14,575 bases of DNA from assembly GCA_021797365.1 (NCBI GenBank), contig JAJZZU010000022.1:1-14575 (forward strand), written 5' to 3'. The notes under the pieces are model-generated. The model was not told where the DNA came from. It saw nothing but the letters and a program-made list of their open reading frames with translations, and made no database searches. Shown here piece after piece: positions 7,501-14,575 of the stretch; position 1 is the first letter of the stretch, and the number at the start of each line of letters is the position of its first letter. This DNA is from Pseudomonadota bacterium. GTDB taxonomy: Bacteria; Pseudomonadota; Gammaproteobacteria; Acidiferrobacterales; Acidiferrobacteraceae. The position numbers and the translations under genes were made by a program.

Positions 7501-8479
7501 CGGTCGCGCCCTCATCACGAATCTCGCCACCGGCGCCAGTCGCGGCCCCCGGATGGGGCGAGATCGCCGTCGGGTGATTGTGAGTCTCGACCTTGAGCAG
7601 AATGGGGACCGGCTCCTGCCCCGCGGTATAACACCGCGTCCGCTCGTCGACGAACAGGCGCGAACCCAGGATTGCGCCCTCGACGATGGCGGCGTTGTCG
7701 GCGTAGGCGCTGAGGAGCCCACCGGGGCTCGCCTTGGCGGTCTCGCGAATCATCGCAAACAACGTATGTTCGCAAGGCCTGCCGTCGATCACGAAGTCGG
7801 CGTTGAAGATCTTGTGTCGGCAGTGCTCGGAGTTTGCCTGGGCAAACATCATGAGCTCGGTATCGGTGGGGTTGCGACCAAGCCTCGTGAAGGCGGCCAG
7901 GAGATAGCCCCGCTCCTCCTCGGAGAGCGCAAGGCCCAGGGTCCGATCGGCACGCATCAGGGCGTCGTCCCCTTCGCCCAGGATATCGATCGCGCATCCG
8001 CACGCGGGCGCGCGGCTCGACCACAAAGGGGCGTCGTCGTCGGGATCGGCGAGCACCGATTCGGTCATGCGATCATGAATGAGTGATGCGATCCGGTCGC
8101 ACTCGTCGGCCGTCAACACCCGTTCCGCCATCACCCGCCAGACGACCCCGCGCTCCAGACGCGTTACCGCCTCGAGCCCGCAACGTCGCGCGATGTCCGT
8201 GGCCTTGCTCGACCACTCCGAGATCGTCCCGAACCGCGGGACCACCACAAAGGTGCGCGCGTCCGAGGATATCGGCGGCGGCGGCGCACCGTAGTCCAGG
8301 AGTGCGGCGAGCACGAGCTCCTCGTCGCTCGAGAGCGCGCGGCCAAGACACACGAAGTGTCGATAGCGGGCCGACAGCCCGGTCACCGGCGCGACCTGCG
8401 CCAGGCGCCGAAGCAACCGCTCGGCACGGAACGCTGCCACGGCCCCAGGACCGTCAAGCCTTATGGTGAGATCTGCCAT
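4586..8479 (-). CDS. Phosphoribosylformylglycinamidine synthase (FGAM synthase)
   Basis: A 1297-residue long-form PurL, the fourth step of de novo purine synthesis: FGAR + glutamine + ATP to FGAM. In order it has a PurS-like N-terminal domain, a linker, two AIR-synthetase-like halves (with [12 protein letters not shown] and [18 protein letters not shown] in the first, [20 protein letters not shown] in the second) and a C-terminal glutaminase domain. The glutaminase nucleophile is Cys1138 (GVCNGCQMM) and the His-Glu pair is His1262/Glu1264 (MPHPERV), within two or three residues of the E. coli numbering. The gene is intact, with no frameshift. It lies 78 bp after the BamC-like gene on the same strand and meets the lipoate ligase gene tail to tail. 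The role is certain from the motifs and length. Confidence 0.99.
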   Translation of the reverse strand: MADLTIRLDGPGAVAAFRAERLLRRLAQVAPVTGLSARYRHFVCLGRALSSDEELVLAALLDYGAPPPPISSDARTFVVVPRFGTISEWSSKATDIARRCGLEAVTRLERGVVWRVMAERVLTADECDRIASLIHDRMTESVLADPDDDAPLWSSRAPACGCAIDILGEGDDALMRADRTLGLALSEEERGYLLAAFTRLGRNPTDTELMMFAQANSEHCRHKIFNADFVIDGRPCEHTLFAMIRETAKASPGGLLSAYADNAAIVEGAILGSRLFVDERTRCYTAGQEPVPILLKVETHNHPTAISPHPGAATGAGGEIRDEGATGLGGHPKAGLVGYSVADLRLPDAPRPWEVERGAPHHLASALDIMLEAPVGAAAFNNEFGRPAILGYFRSFELDSGGTVYGYRKPIMLAGGAGSVRPMHVSKRDLPSGTPLLVLGGPALLIGLGGGAASSAASGGAQQERDFASVQRGNAEMQRRAQEVIEACIALGADTPILSIHDVGAGGLSNALPELVHGAGRGADIDLRAIPNGQPQMSPMQIWCNEAQERYVLAVREGALADFMALCARERCPVAVVGRVTEEPRLRVRDAYFADRGAPDPVDLPLALFLRDPPRMHREARSVRRPARLLATRSLDLHDAIARVLTLPGVASKEFLITIGDRSISGLVCRDQTVGPWQVPVADVGVTATGYHDITGEALAIGERAPIAVIDAAASARMAIGEALTNLAAARIRRLPDVKLSANWMANAGGEGEDAALYRAVEAVGLQLCPALGIAIPVGKDSLSMRAQWTVAGRSCEVQAPVSLVATALAPVMDVRKTLTPVCVSDIETDLLLVDFGHGKDRLGGSALAQVYGVEGGRPPDVDDPRLLKLFFGVVQALNELGLLLSYHDRSDGGLFVTLCEMAFAGKCGLDIDITGLGLDPIAALFNEELGAVLQVPSASRDGILGALKKKGLLRYTKRIGTVRPGRDIVIRYCGRVFLEGDRMAYERLWAETSFRMQALRDEPQSAAESYALLADPADPGLTAHVPFDVASPLAPHLLLTKPRVAILREQGVNGHREMAAGFMAAGFEAVDVTMSDLLAGREALAGFAGFAACGGFSFGDVLGAGGGWAKSILFHESLRAQFAAFFARPETFALGVCNGCQMMAHLRPLIPGADSWPRFERNRSEQFEARTVLVEIPDNPSILLAGMAGARLPAPVAHGEGRVAVTQEARARLEHDRLVTARYVDHYGRPTEVYPRNPNGSTGGITGLTTPDGRFTVLMPHPERVIRTVTNSWHPPDWGEYGPWFEIFRNARRFVG

Positions 8480-8502
8480 GCACGCCCGTTCCGCGCCCCT
8501 GA

Positions 8503-8508
8503 ATTATC
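8503..8508 (-). promoter_or_regulatory. Weak candidate -10 element for purL
   Basis: Read leftward this is GATAAT, 24 bp upstream of the purL ATG, in the only AT-rich patch of the 78-bp gap between the BamC-like gene and purL. The expected -35 position reads GGAACC, a poor match, so purL may instead be transcribed with dapA. No clear PurR operator was recognised. Confidence 0.3.
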
Positions 8509-8522
8509 CCCGATGTCCGCCT

Positions 8523-8544
8523 GCGGGTTCCTGTCCCGACCCGC
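8523..8544 (-). other. Small hairpin between bamC-like gene and purL
   Basis: GCGGGT and ACCCGC can pair around a 10-base loop just after the BamC-like stop codon. There is no T-run after it on the leftward strand, so it is at best a weak or Rho-assisted stop, or chance in GC-rich DNA. Confidence 0.25.
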
Positions 8545-8557
8545 CCCACCGCCCCGA

Positions 8558-8842
8558 TCAGTCGGTAGGCGGTTGCGCGGGGGCCGGCGTAAGCGGCCCC
8601 CCGGGCGGCTGCGCCTCGTGGCCATCACCGGGCGCGCGCCGCACGGTGGTCGTCGAAAGCGCGCTATCGTGGATCGCGTAGCGACTATGATTCGGAGGCG
8701 CGGACATCCCCGCCGGGATTTTCAGAGGGGGCACCGGTGGGGGTACTACATAAGCGGGCACATGGCACCCGCCCCCCGCAGAGGCGCATCCCGAGAGACC
8801 TGCGCCCACCAATACGACTACCCCCAACCATCCATACCTCAT
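8558..8842 (-). CDS. Minimal BamC-like outer-membrane lipoprotein
   Basis: A 94-residue lipoprotein. Residues 1-18 are a signal peptide ending in the lipobox Leu16-Ser-Gly-Cys19. The mature part is rich in Pro and has LKIPAGMSAPPNHSRYAIHDS, which aligns with the E. coli BamC (NlpB) segment LHAPAGMILPVTSGDYAIP; in BamC this extended N-terminal stretch binds BamD. The two folded helix-grip domains of BamC (full length about 340 residues) are absent: the protein ends after a Pro-rich tail and purL begins 78 bp later, so no lost C-terminal coding is visible. The ATG overlaps the dapA TGA as ATGA, the same dapA-bamC order as in E. coli. The start at 8842 is chosen because it puts the signal peptide at the N-terminus. 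BamC assignment rests on one motif, the lipobox and synteny. Confidence 0.78.
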   Translation of the reverse strand: MRYGWLGVVVLVGAGLSGCASAGGGCHVPAYVVPPPVPPLKIPAGMSAPPNHSRYAIHDSALSTTTVRRAPGDGHEAQPPGGPLTPAPAQPPTD

Positions 8843-9717
8843 AACGTGATCCCCGCCTGCTGTAAAGCGTCTCGAACGGCCGCCCGCCTGGGCTCGGACA
8901 ATGGCGTCAATGGGAGCCGCAGATGCGGACCGATAAGGCCCATGGCATGCAGCGCCCATTTCACCGGAATCGGATTCGACTCCACGAACAAGGCCCGATG
9001 GAGCCCCGCAAGGGCCTCGTCCCGGCGTTGCGCCTCCTCGTAGTCGCCGGCGAACACCGCCTCCCAGACCTCTCTCATGGTACGCGGCGCGACATTGGCG
9101 GTCACCGAGATCACCCCCTGGGCGCCCACGCGCGCGAGCGCCACGCCGGTGGCATCATCGCCGCCATAAAGGGCGAAATCCGGGCGACAGCCGGCACGGA
9201 TGGCGCGCGCGCGATCCACATTGCCGGTGGCCTCCTTGATCCCAACTATGCCTGGCACCTCGGCCAGTCGCGTCACGGTCTCGGGCAGCAGATCGCAGGC
9301 CGTGCGACTTGGCACGTTATACAGGATCACCGGCAGATCGACGGCGCGCGCGATCGCCTCGAAATGCTGAAAGAGCCCCTCCTGGGTCGGCTTGTTGTAG
9401 TAGGGGGTCACAACCAGACAGGCGCTGGCGCCCGCCTCGGCCGCCGCGCGGCTCAACGCGATAGCCTCGGACGTCGCGTTGGCGCCGGTCCCGGCAACCA
9501 CCGGGATGCGGCCGGATAACGTCCGTACCACATGGGTGATGACCGCCACGTGCTCGTCGACATCCAGGGTCGAGGCCTCGCCGGTGGTACCGACCGCCAC
9601 GATGCCGTGCGTCCCGGCCTCGAGATGGAAATCGAGGAGCCGGTCAAGGGCTGCAAAATCGACCGCGCCATCATCACGCATAGGCGTCACGATGGCGACA
9701 AGGCTACCGCGCAACAT
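8839..9717 (-). CDS. 4-hydroxy-tetrahydrodipicolinate synthase
   Basis: A 292-residue DapA, the same length as in E. coli. It condenses pyruvate with aspartate semialdehyde, the first committed step of the lysine and diaminopimelate branch. Key residues are all in place: Thr44-Thr45 (GTTGEA), Tyr107 (PYYNKP), Tyr133 and Arg138 (ILYNVPSRT), and the Schiff-base Lys161 (GIKEATGN). The reading frame stays open upstream to 9951, but the family start MLRGSLVAIVTPM is at 9717, with AGGTCGGA upstream; the extension has no family similarity that I can see. A promoter at 9743-9771 would give a leader of only about 20 bases, so a lysine riboswitch is ruled out there. It is translationally coupled to the BamC-like gene downstream. 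Confidence 0.98.
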   Translation of the reverse strand: MLRGSLVAIVTPMRDDGAVDFAALDRLLDFHLEAGTHGIVAVGTTGEASTLDVDEHVAVITHVVRTLSGRIPVVAGTGANATSEAIALSRAAAEAGASACLVVTPYYNKPTQEGLFQHFEAIARAVDLPVILYNVPSRTACDLLPETVTRLAEVPGIVGIKEATGNVDRARAIRAGCRPDFALYGGDDATGVALARVGAQGVISVTANVAPRTMREVWEAVFAGDYEEAQRRDEALAGLHRALFVESNPIPVKWALHAMGLIGPHLRLPLTPLSEPRRAAVRDALQQAGITL

Positions 9718-9742
9718 AAATCCGACCTGAATTAAAAGCGCG

Positions 9743-9771
9743 ATACTACTTGCCCGACCGTTGGCAAGCAA
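9743..9771 (-). promoter_or_regulatory. Sigma-70-type promoter for dapA
   Basis: Read leftward: -35 TTGCTT (9766-9771), a 17-bp spacer, and -10 TAGTAT (9743-9748). Transcription would start near 9736, about 20 bp before the dapA ATG. The spacer holds a short inverted repeat (TTGCC and GGCAA arms, 9750-9767), which might be an operator or chance. Confidence 0.65.
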
Positions 9772-10016
9772 GGGAAGGGCTGCGCGCCCAGCCATTGCCA
9801 ACGTGAGGCCATGAAGCCCGGAACATCCGGTGGCGCTGGGAATTCCCGTATGGGAATCCGGGCCACCTGTCAGACAACTCCCCGCGACAGGCGCTCGCGG
9901 ATAGTCATGATCCGTGCCCCATCGAGAACGGCTGAGCGCTCCGGGTCCCATGGCGTCACGGTGGGAATGTCGGCGCCCGCCTCGCGCCTTTGCGGGCGCG
10001 CGCCGCAGGGGCCGAG
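9772..10016. other. Non-coding stretch between kinase gene and dapA
   Basis: Together with the dapA promoter this forms a 299-bp gap (9718-10016). It holds the hairpin at 9840-9859 and a weaker GC stem (9983-9988 with 9995-10000) just past the kinase stop codon, without a T-run. Frames are open here on both strands, but none has a recognisable product or a good ribosome binding site. No tRNA, riboswitch or small-RNA fold was recognised. Confidence 0.5.
9840..9859. other. Near-perfect inverted repeat / hairpin
   Basis: Two 8-base arms, GAATTCCC and GGGAATCC, around the 4-base loop GTAT. The arms pair fully apart from one G-T wobble when the leftward transcript is folded. It lies about 70 bp upstream of the dapA promoter and 157 bp past the kinase stop. 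There is no T-run, so it may be an operator or an RNA processing site rather than a simple terminator. Confidence 0.4.
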
Positions 10017-12368
10017 CTAGGGCGCTAGAACCTTTTGCACGATCGTGCGCAATTCCTCATTGCGATAGGGCTTCGAGACCGCTTCACAGAATCCGTAGTG
10101 GCGGTAATTGGCCATGATCGGGTCGTTCGAGTAACCACTCGAAACAATGGCCCGGGCCTTGGGATCGAACTCCAGAAGCTTGCGCACGGCCTCCCGCCCC
10201 CCCATACCGCCGGGGATCACGAGGTCCATGATGACGACATGATAGGGGCGGCCCTCCTCGATGGCGTGCTTATAGGCGGCCAAGGCCTCCGCCCCATCCT
10301 TTGCATAGCCGACTTCATAGCCGAAATGCGTAAACAGCCGGCCCAGGACGTCGCGGATGAAGCTTTCGTCATCCATGATCAGGATGCGTCCATGTCCGCG
10401 ACGCACGCGCCCAACCGGGTCGACCAGCGATGGCAGTCTCATGTCGGACGCCGGCAGCAGGATGCGGAATGCCGCCCCCTGGCCGGGCTCCGACTCCACG
10501 GTGATGATGCCGTTATGTTTGCGGACAATGGAGTAGCTGGTCGCAAGTCCGAGCCCGCTGCCCTTCAGCTTGGTGGTGAAATAGGGATCGAAAATACGCG
10601 CCTGATTCTCCTTAGTGATCCCCACACCCTCATCGCGGCACACGACCTCGGCGTAGCGCCCGGGCGCAAGCCCGTATCCGTCACAGGCCACGCGCCGCAC
10701 CTCGTCGATCGACACCCATACCCGCCCGCCCTCCGGCATGGCCTGCTGGGCGTTCAAGACGAGATTGTGCACGACCTGGCGGATCTGCCCTTCGTCGGCC
10801 TCGACTATGATGTGCGCGTTCACCGACACCTCACACAGGATATTCGAGCCGCGCGAGGCGAACTCCGCGGAATCGCGCACCACGGAGCCGATCTCGATCG
10901 GCCTCTTGACCGGCGCGCCCCCTTTGGAGAAGGTGAGGAGCTGCTGCGTCAGATCCTTGGCCCATAACGCCGCGCGCTCCGCCTCTTCCAGGCGGTCGAA
11001 GACCTGTTCTCCCGCGGAGGTATAAAGCTTGGCAAGCGATATATTGCCCATGATGGCGGTAAGAATGTTGTTGAAATCATGAGCGATGGCCCCCGCCAAA
11101 AGGCCCACGGACTCGAGCTTACTGGCCTTCTGGCGCTCCTCCTCGAGGCGCTGCGCATCAGTCACGTCCCGAAACACCACGGCTGTACCCTGCACCTGAC
11201 CATTGGCGTCGCGAATCGGCGCGATACCGGTGGCCACCGCCCATTCGCGCCGGTCGCGCCCGATCAGGACCGCCTGGTGATCCGGTCCGCCACCCGTGGC
11301 GGCCGCGCCGTCCATGTTCACGGCCTCCCGAACATACGGCACCTCGCGCACCACGAAGACCTCCGCCAACGGTCGACCTGCGGCCTCCTCCTGCGTCCAG
11401 CCGGTGAGCTGTTCGGCGGCGCGATTCAACAGCACCACGCGGCCGGCGGTATCGGTCGTGATGACGCCATCACCTATGGACCGCAAGGTGACCGAAAGCC
11501 GCTCCTTTTCCGCCGCCAAGGCCTCCGCCACGCGCCTTTGATCGTCGATATCCGTCGCTACGCCAAGCCAAGCGCGCACCCGCCCGCGCGCATCGTGTTC
11601 CGGCTGAATGTGCACGAGGTGCCAACGAAAGCCCCCGTCCCGACCGCGTCGCAGGCGCACCTCCACGGACAGCTCGGCGCCGGCCAGCAGGGCCTCTCGC
11701 CACGCGCCCTTCTTGCCGTCGAGGTCCTCATGATGCACGACTTCCTCGAGAATAAGCCCTGCTATACGCTCGCCATCGAGTTGAAAGTAGCTAAGCGTCC
11801 GCTGATTCACATACTCGAAGCGCAGATCACGGGTTACGATCCACACGAGCTGCGGAACGAGGTCCGCCAGATTCTGGTAACGGCGCTCACCGCGCCTCTG
11901 GACCTCGGCCACCTGTCGCGCGCGTTCACGTCGTTCGCTCTCCTGGATGAGGCGCGCCTGCGCCTTGATCTGCCGGTTTTTGCGGAACAACTCGACGAAT
12001 ACCGCGACCTTTGAGCGCAGAATATCGATATCAAATGGCTTGAACAGGTAATCGACGGCACCGAGCGTATAGCCCTTGTAGACGTACTGATCCTCTTTGT
12101 TGATCGCGGTCACGAATATGATCGGAATGGAACGGGACTTGCGCCGCTTACGTATGAGACTTGCGGTCTCGAACCCATCTAGGCCCGGCATCTGGACATC
12201 CAGAAGGATCACCGCGAATTCCGCGCGCAGCACCTCCTTCAAGGCCTGCTCTCCCGATAGCGCCGTAATCACCTCGCAATCCGGGTCGTCGAGCGTCTCC
12301 GATAGCGCCGTCAGGTTTTCCGGGCGATCGTCGACGACCAGGATCTTGATCTTTTCGTCCCCGTCCAC
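10017..12368 (-). CDS. Soluble hybrid histidine kinase REC-PAS-PAS-HK-REC
   Basis: A 783-residue signalling protein without membrane segments. Residues 8-125 form an N-terminal receiver (acidic pair Asp13/14, phospho-acceptor Asp57, Thr87, Lys110). A coiled linker follows, then two PAS domains (about 163-280 and 290-405). The kinase core has His430 in GAIAHDFNNILTAIMGN, and an ATPase domain with N box NLVLNAQQAMPEGG (Asn535/539), G1 DEGVGI and G2 GSGLGLATSYSIV. The C-terminal receiver (about 662-780) has Asp715 and Lys766. The start is a GTG set by GGGGGAG, which directly follows the stop of the upstream kinase gene 9 bp away, so the two are co-expressed. The N-terminal receiver could take phosphate derived from that kinase. 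No output domain is present; the signal is unknown. Confidence 0.93.
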   Translation of the reverse strand: MDGDEKIKILVVDDRPENLTALSETLDDPDCEVITALSGEQALKEVLRAEFAVILLDVQMPGLDGFETASLIRKRRKSRSIPIIFVTAINKEDQYVYKGYTLGAVDYLFKPFDIDILRSKVAVFVELFRKNRQIKAQARLIQESERRERARQVAEVQRRGERRYQNLADLVPQLVWIVTRDLRFEYVNQRTLSYFQLDGERIAGLILEEVVHHEDLDGKKGAWREALLAGAELSVEVRLRRGRDGGFRWHLVHIQPEHDARGRVRAWLGVATDIDDQRRVAEALAAEKERLSVTLRSIGDGVITTDTAGRVVLLNRAAEQLTGWTQEEAAGRPLAEVFVVREVPYVREAVNMDGAAATGGGPDHQAVLIGRDRREWAVATGIAPIRDANGQVQGTAVVFRDVTDAQRLEEERQKASKLESVGLLAGAIAHDFNNILTAIMGNISLAKLYTSAGEQVFDRLEEAERAALWAKDLTQQLLTFSKGGAPVKRPIEIGSVVRDSAEFASRGSNILCEVSVNAHIIVEADEGQIRQVVHNLVLNAQQAMPEGGRVWVSIDEVRRVACDGYGLAPGRYAEVVCRDEGVGITKENQARIFDPYFTTKLKGSGLGLATSYSIVRKHNGIITVESEPGQGAAFRILLPASDMRLPSLVDPVGRVRRGHGRILIMDDESFIRDVLGRLFTHFGYEVGYAKDGAEALAAYKHAIEEGRPYHVVIMDLVIPGGMGGREAVRKLLEFDPKARAIVSSGYSNDPIMANYRHYGFCEAVSKPYRNEELRTIVQKVLAP

Positions 12369-12377
12369 GACTCCCCC

Positions 12378-14575
12378 TTACGACACCGCCTCAGCGGCCC
12401 GGGTCTTCAACCAGCGCTTGACCATATGCAGAAGCGCCGTCGTGTCGACAGGTTTTGTTATATAGTCGGAAAGGCCTGCTTCGAGCGACTTTTCCCGGTC
12501 GCCCTTCATAGCCTTGGCGGTGAGCGCTATGATGGGAAGACCCTTGTACCGCTCTAGGCGCCGTATCGCCTGCGTGGTCTCGTAACCGTCCATGTCGGGC
12601 ATCATGATATCCATGAGCACGACGTCAATATCATCGTTTTCCTCGAGTATCTCGATGGCGGCGCCACCGCTCTCTGCAAACAGCACATTCAGCTTGTGAT
12701 TTTCAAGGACACTGGAGATCGCGAATATGTTGCGCACGTCATCGTCGACCACCAAAACCTTCTGTCCCGAAAACATGATGGCGTCGTTGCTCTCGAAGTC
12801 GCCTTCAGACTCCATGTCGACGGCGTCACCAAGCGTCGCCACCTGCCCTTGACTGCCCTCGTCTTCGATCTCCTGCCCCACATAGATCTGGGGCATATAG
12901 AGCGTAAACTCGCTGCCCTCACCCTCGATACTGCGTAGATGGATCTCGCCCCCTAGAAGCCGCGAGATCTCACGGCTTATGGTAAGACCAAGCCCCGTGC
13001 CTCCATACTTGCGACTGGTGGTGGCATCGACCTGCTGAAAGGCCTCAAAAATGAGCCGCTGCTTGTTATCGGCGATGCCTATGCCGGTATCGCGAACCGT
13101 GAACGCCACCACCACCGCCGACTCGCGCAATGCTTCGGCCTGAAACACCGTCCGGCTGCCATGGTAGCGGCACGCCTCGAGCGTGATAGCGCCCTTTTCA
13201 GTGAACTTGAAGGCATTCGACAGGAGATTTTTCAGGACTTGCTGTAAGCGCTGACCGTCGGTAAAAAGCGATTCCGGCAGGTCGTCTGCGGTCTTTATGG
13301 CAAAGACGATATCCTTCTGCTGGGAAATCGCCCGGAAATCGCGCACCACATAATCTATGAGATCCGTCACCTTGGTGTCGCTCGCGACTATGCCCATCTT
13401 GCCGGCCTCGACCTTCGATAGATCGAGAATCTCGTTTATGAGGTTCAGAAGATCCCGCCCGGACGCATAAATGGTATTCGCGAACTGAACCTGCTTGCTG
13501 TTTAGGTTCGACTCGCGATTCTCGGCAAGAAGCTTGGCCATGATAAGGAGACTGTTCAAGGGCGTACGCAGCTCATGCGACATGTTGGCCAGGAACTCGG
13601 ATTTGTATTTCGAGATCATGGCCAACTGCTCGGCCTTCTCCTCAAGGGATAGGCTTGCCATCTCGACTTCCTGGTTCTTGATCTCGAGCAGCGTCGCCTT
13701 CTCTTCGAGCTCCTTGGCCTGGGCCTCGAGCTCCCCGTTGGAGTTCTGGAGCTCCTGGAGAAGCTCCTCCGTACGCATGGACGCACCTATGATGTTAAGC
13801 ACGACACCCACGCTCACCATGAGCTGATCGAGGAACACGCGATGGATGGAATTGAATGACTGGAAGGAGGCAAGCTCTATGACGGCGAGCACATCGCCCT
13901 CGAACAACACCGGGAGCACTAAAATGTTGGCCGGACCGGCGTAGCCAAGGCCCGAGGCGATGCGAATATAGTCGTCCGGCACCGTGCCAAGACTGATCGG
14001 CTTTTTTTCGAGGGCACACTGGCCGACGATACCCTCGCCAAATTCAAAGCTCGTCGGCACCGTCGCGCTTTTGTTGTATGCGTAGGAGGCAATGAGGTCC
14101 AGGCGGTTTTCCTCGACATTGACGGTATAAAAGGCGCCATGCTGCGCCGATACCAAGGGCGTGAGTTCGCTCATGATCAGCCGCGAGACCGCCGACAGGT
14201 TCTTCTGGCCCTGCATCATAGCCGAGAAACGCGCAAGATTGGTCTTAAGCCAATCTTGTTCCATGTTTTTCTCGGTAGTCTCCTTTAGGTTCTTGATCAT
14301 CTGGTTGATGTTGTCTTTGAGCGCAAGGACCTCGCCTTCGGCCTCCACGGTGATGGAGCGGGTCAGGTCGCCCTTGGTCACGGCCGTGGAGACCTCGGCG
14401 ATCGCGCGCACCTGCGAGGTCAGGTTGCCCGCCAGCTGATTCACATTCTCCGTGAGGTCCTTCCAGGTCCCCGCCACCCCTGGGACCTTGGCCTGGCCGC
14501 CGAGCTTGCCGTCGATGCCCACCTCCTTGGCCACGCGCGTGACCTCGGCGGCGAACGAGCGCAGCTGGTCGACCA
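12378..14575 (-). CDS. HAMP-GAF hybrid histidine kinase, 5' end cut by window
   Basis: The C-terminal 732 residues of a larger kinase; the frame is open to the right edge. The visible order is a HAMP-repeat region typical of multi-HAMP kinases ([19 protein letters not shown], then [20 protein letters not shown]) at about 14575-14260, a GAF domain (14220-13780), a coiled coil rich in Glu and Leu (13780-13600), HisKA with SHELRTPLN (His codon 13575-13577), an ATPase domain ([32 protein letters not shown]) and a receiver with phospho-acceptor Asp (codon 12609-12611) in [11 protein letters not shown]. The GTG at 14534 is internal to a HAMP repeat and is not the true start. Membrane segments, if any, lie outside the window. 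It is followed by the REC-PAS-PAS-HK-REC gene. The stimulus cannot be read from the sequence. Confidence 0.93.
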   Translation of the reverse strand, partial: VDQLRSFAAEVTRVAKEVGIDGKLGGQAKVPGVAGTWKDLTENVNQLAGNLTSQVRAIAEVSTAVTKGDLTRSITVEAEGEVLALKDNINQMIKNLKETTEKNMEQDWLKTNLARFSAMMQGQKNLSAVSRLIMSELTPLVSAQHGAFYTVNVEENRLDLIASYAYNKSATVPTSFEFGEGIVGQCALEKKPISLGTVPDDYIRIASGLGYAGPANILVLPVLFEGDVLAVIELASFQSFNSIHRVFLDQLMVSVGVVLNIIGASMRTEELLQELQNSNGELEAQAKELEEKATLLEIKNQEVEMASLSLEEKAEQLAMISKYKSEFLANMSHELRTPLNSLLIMAKLLAENRESNLNSKQVQFANTIYASGRDLLNLINEILDLSKVEAGKMGIVASDTKVTDLIDYVVRDFRAISQQKDIVFAIKTADDLPESLFTDGQRLQQVLKNLLSNAFKFTEKGAITLEACRYHGSRTVFQAEALRESAVVVAFTVRDTGIGIADNKQRLIFEAFQQVDATTSRKYGGTGLGLTISREISRLLGGEIHLRSIEGEGSEFTLYMPQIYVGQEIEDEGSQGQVATLGDAVDMESEGDFESNDAIMFSGQKVLVVDDDVRNIFAISSVLENHKLNVLFAESGGAAIEILEENDDIDVVLMDIMMPDMDGYETTQAIRRLERYKGLPIIALTAKAMKGDREKSLEAGLSDYITKPVDTTALLHMVKRWLKTRAAEAVS

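Noticed and set aside
6929..8086. Long open frame on the plus strand opposite purL
   Set aside because: High GC content keeps antisense frames open; it lies wholly within a complete purL, has no recognisable domain and an Arg/Gly-rich composition typical of a shadow.
8843..8959. Longer start for the BamC-like lipoprotein
   Set aside because: It would bury the lipoprotein signal peptide 39 residues inside the protein and overlaps conserved dapA coding.
9718..9951. N-terminal extension of DapA
   Set aside because: DapA homologues start at the equivalent of 9717, a ribosome binding site is there, and the likely promoter lies inside the extension.
9983..10000. Terminator after the hybrid kinase operon
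   Set aside because: The 6-bp GC stem has no T-run and such stems are common by chance in DNA this GC-rich.
11079..12014. Long plus-strand open frame opposite the second hybrid kinase
   Set aside because: Fully antisense to conserved PAS and kinase domains; no domain or convincing start signal.

Overview
The window is GC-rich and densely coding, with genes on both strands, short gaps and several overlapping starts and stops. It looks like a gammaproteobacterial chromosome. PurL is the long single-chain form, DapA matches the E. coli enzyme residue for residue at the active site, and dapA is followed by a lipoprotein with the N-terminal signature of BamC. The GcvH-like lipoyl protein and the LplA-type ligase with a C-terminal accessory domain resemble those of sulfur-oxidising proteobacteria that use the sHdr/LbpA pathway. 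An acidophilic sulfur oxidiser of the Acidiferrobacter kind would fit, but that is inference. No IS element, CRISPR array, tRNA or rRNA was seen.

Bases 1-1308: a 36-bp perfect palindrome opens the window. Next comes a leftward three-gene operon with overlapping ends, encoding a small CPVC thioredoxin/glutaredoxin-like protein, a DUF488 protein and a small CopD-like membrane protein.

Bases 1229-4589: this is the most interesting block. A Crp/FNR-family regulator of the DNR (NO-sensing) type lacks an FNR iron-sulfur cluster but has the E-x-x-S-R recognition helix for TTGAT-N4-ATCAA sites. Two near-identical sites of this kind lie nearby. One (1229-1242) precedes a hemerythrin gene. The other (2804-2817) overlaps the regulator's own stop codon and precedes a lipoyl-carrier gene followed by a second hemerythrin. 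Both sites lie 19-20 bp upstream of a -10-like hexamer. A lipoate-protein ligase gene diverges from the regulator. I read this as a local NO/low-oxygen regulon joining two di-iron proteins to a lipoyl carrier and its ligase.

Bases 4586-9717: purL, a 94-residue lipoprotein that seems to keep only the BamD-binding N-terminal part of BamC, and dapA, all leftward. The lipoprotein start and the dapA stop overlap as ATGA. dapA has a good sigma-70-type promoter. The bases between dapA and the next gene (9718-10016) hold that promoter, one hairpin and no supported gene.

Bases 10017-14575: two leftward hybrid histidine kinases, 9 bp apart. The upstream one (HAMP-GAF-HK-REC) runs off the right edge. 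The second is a soluble REC-PAS-PAS-HK-REC protein. Neither has an output or HPt domain in view, so they look like the upper part of a phosphorelay whose effector lies elsewhere.
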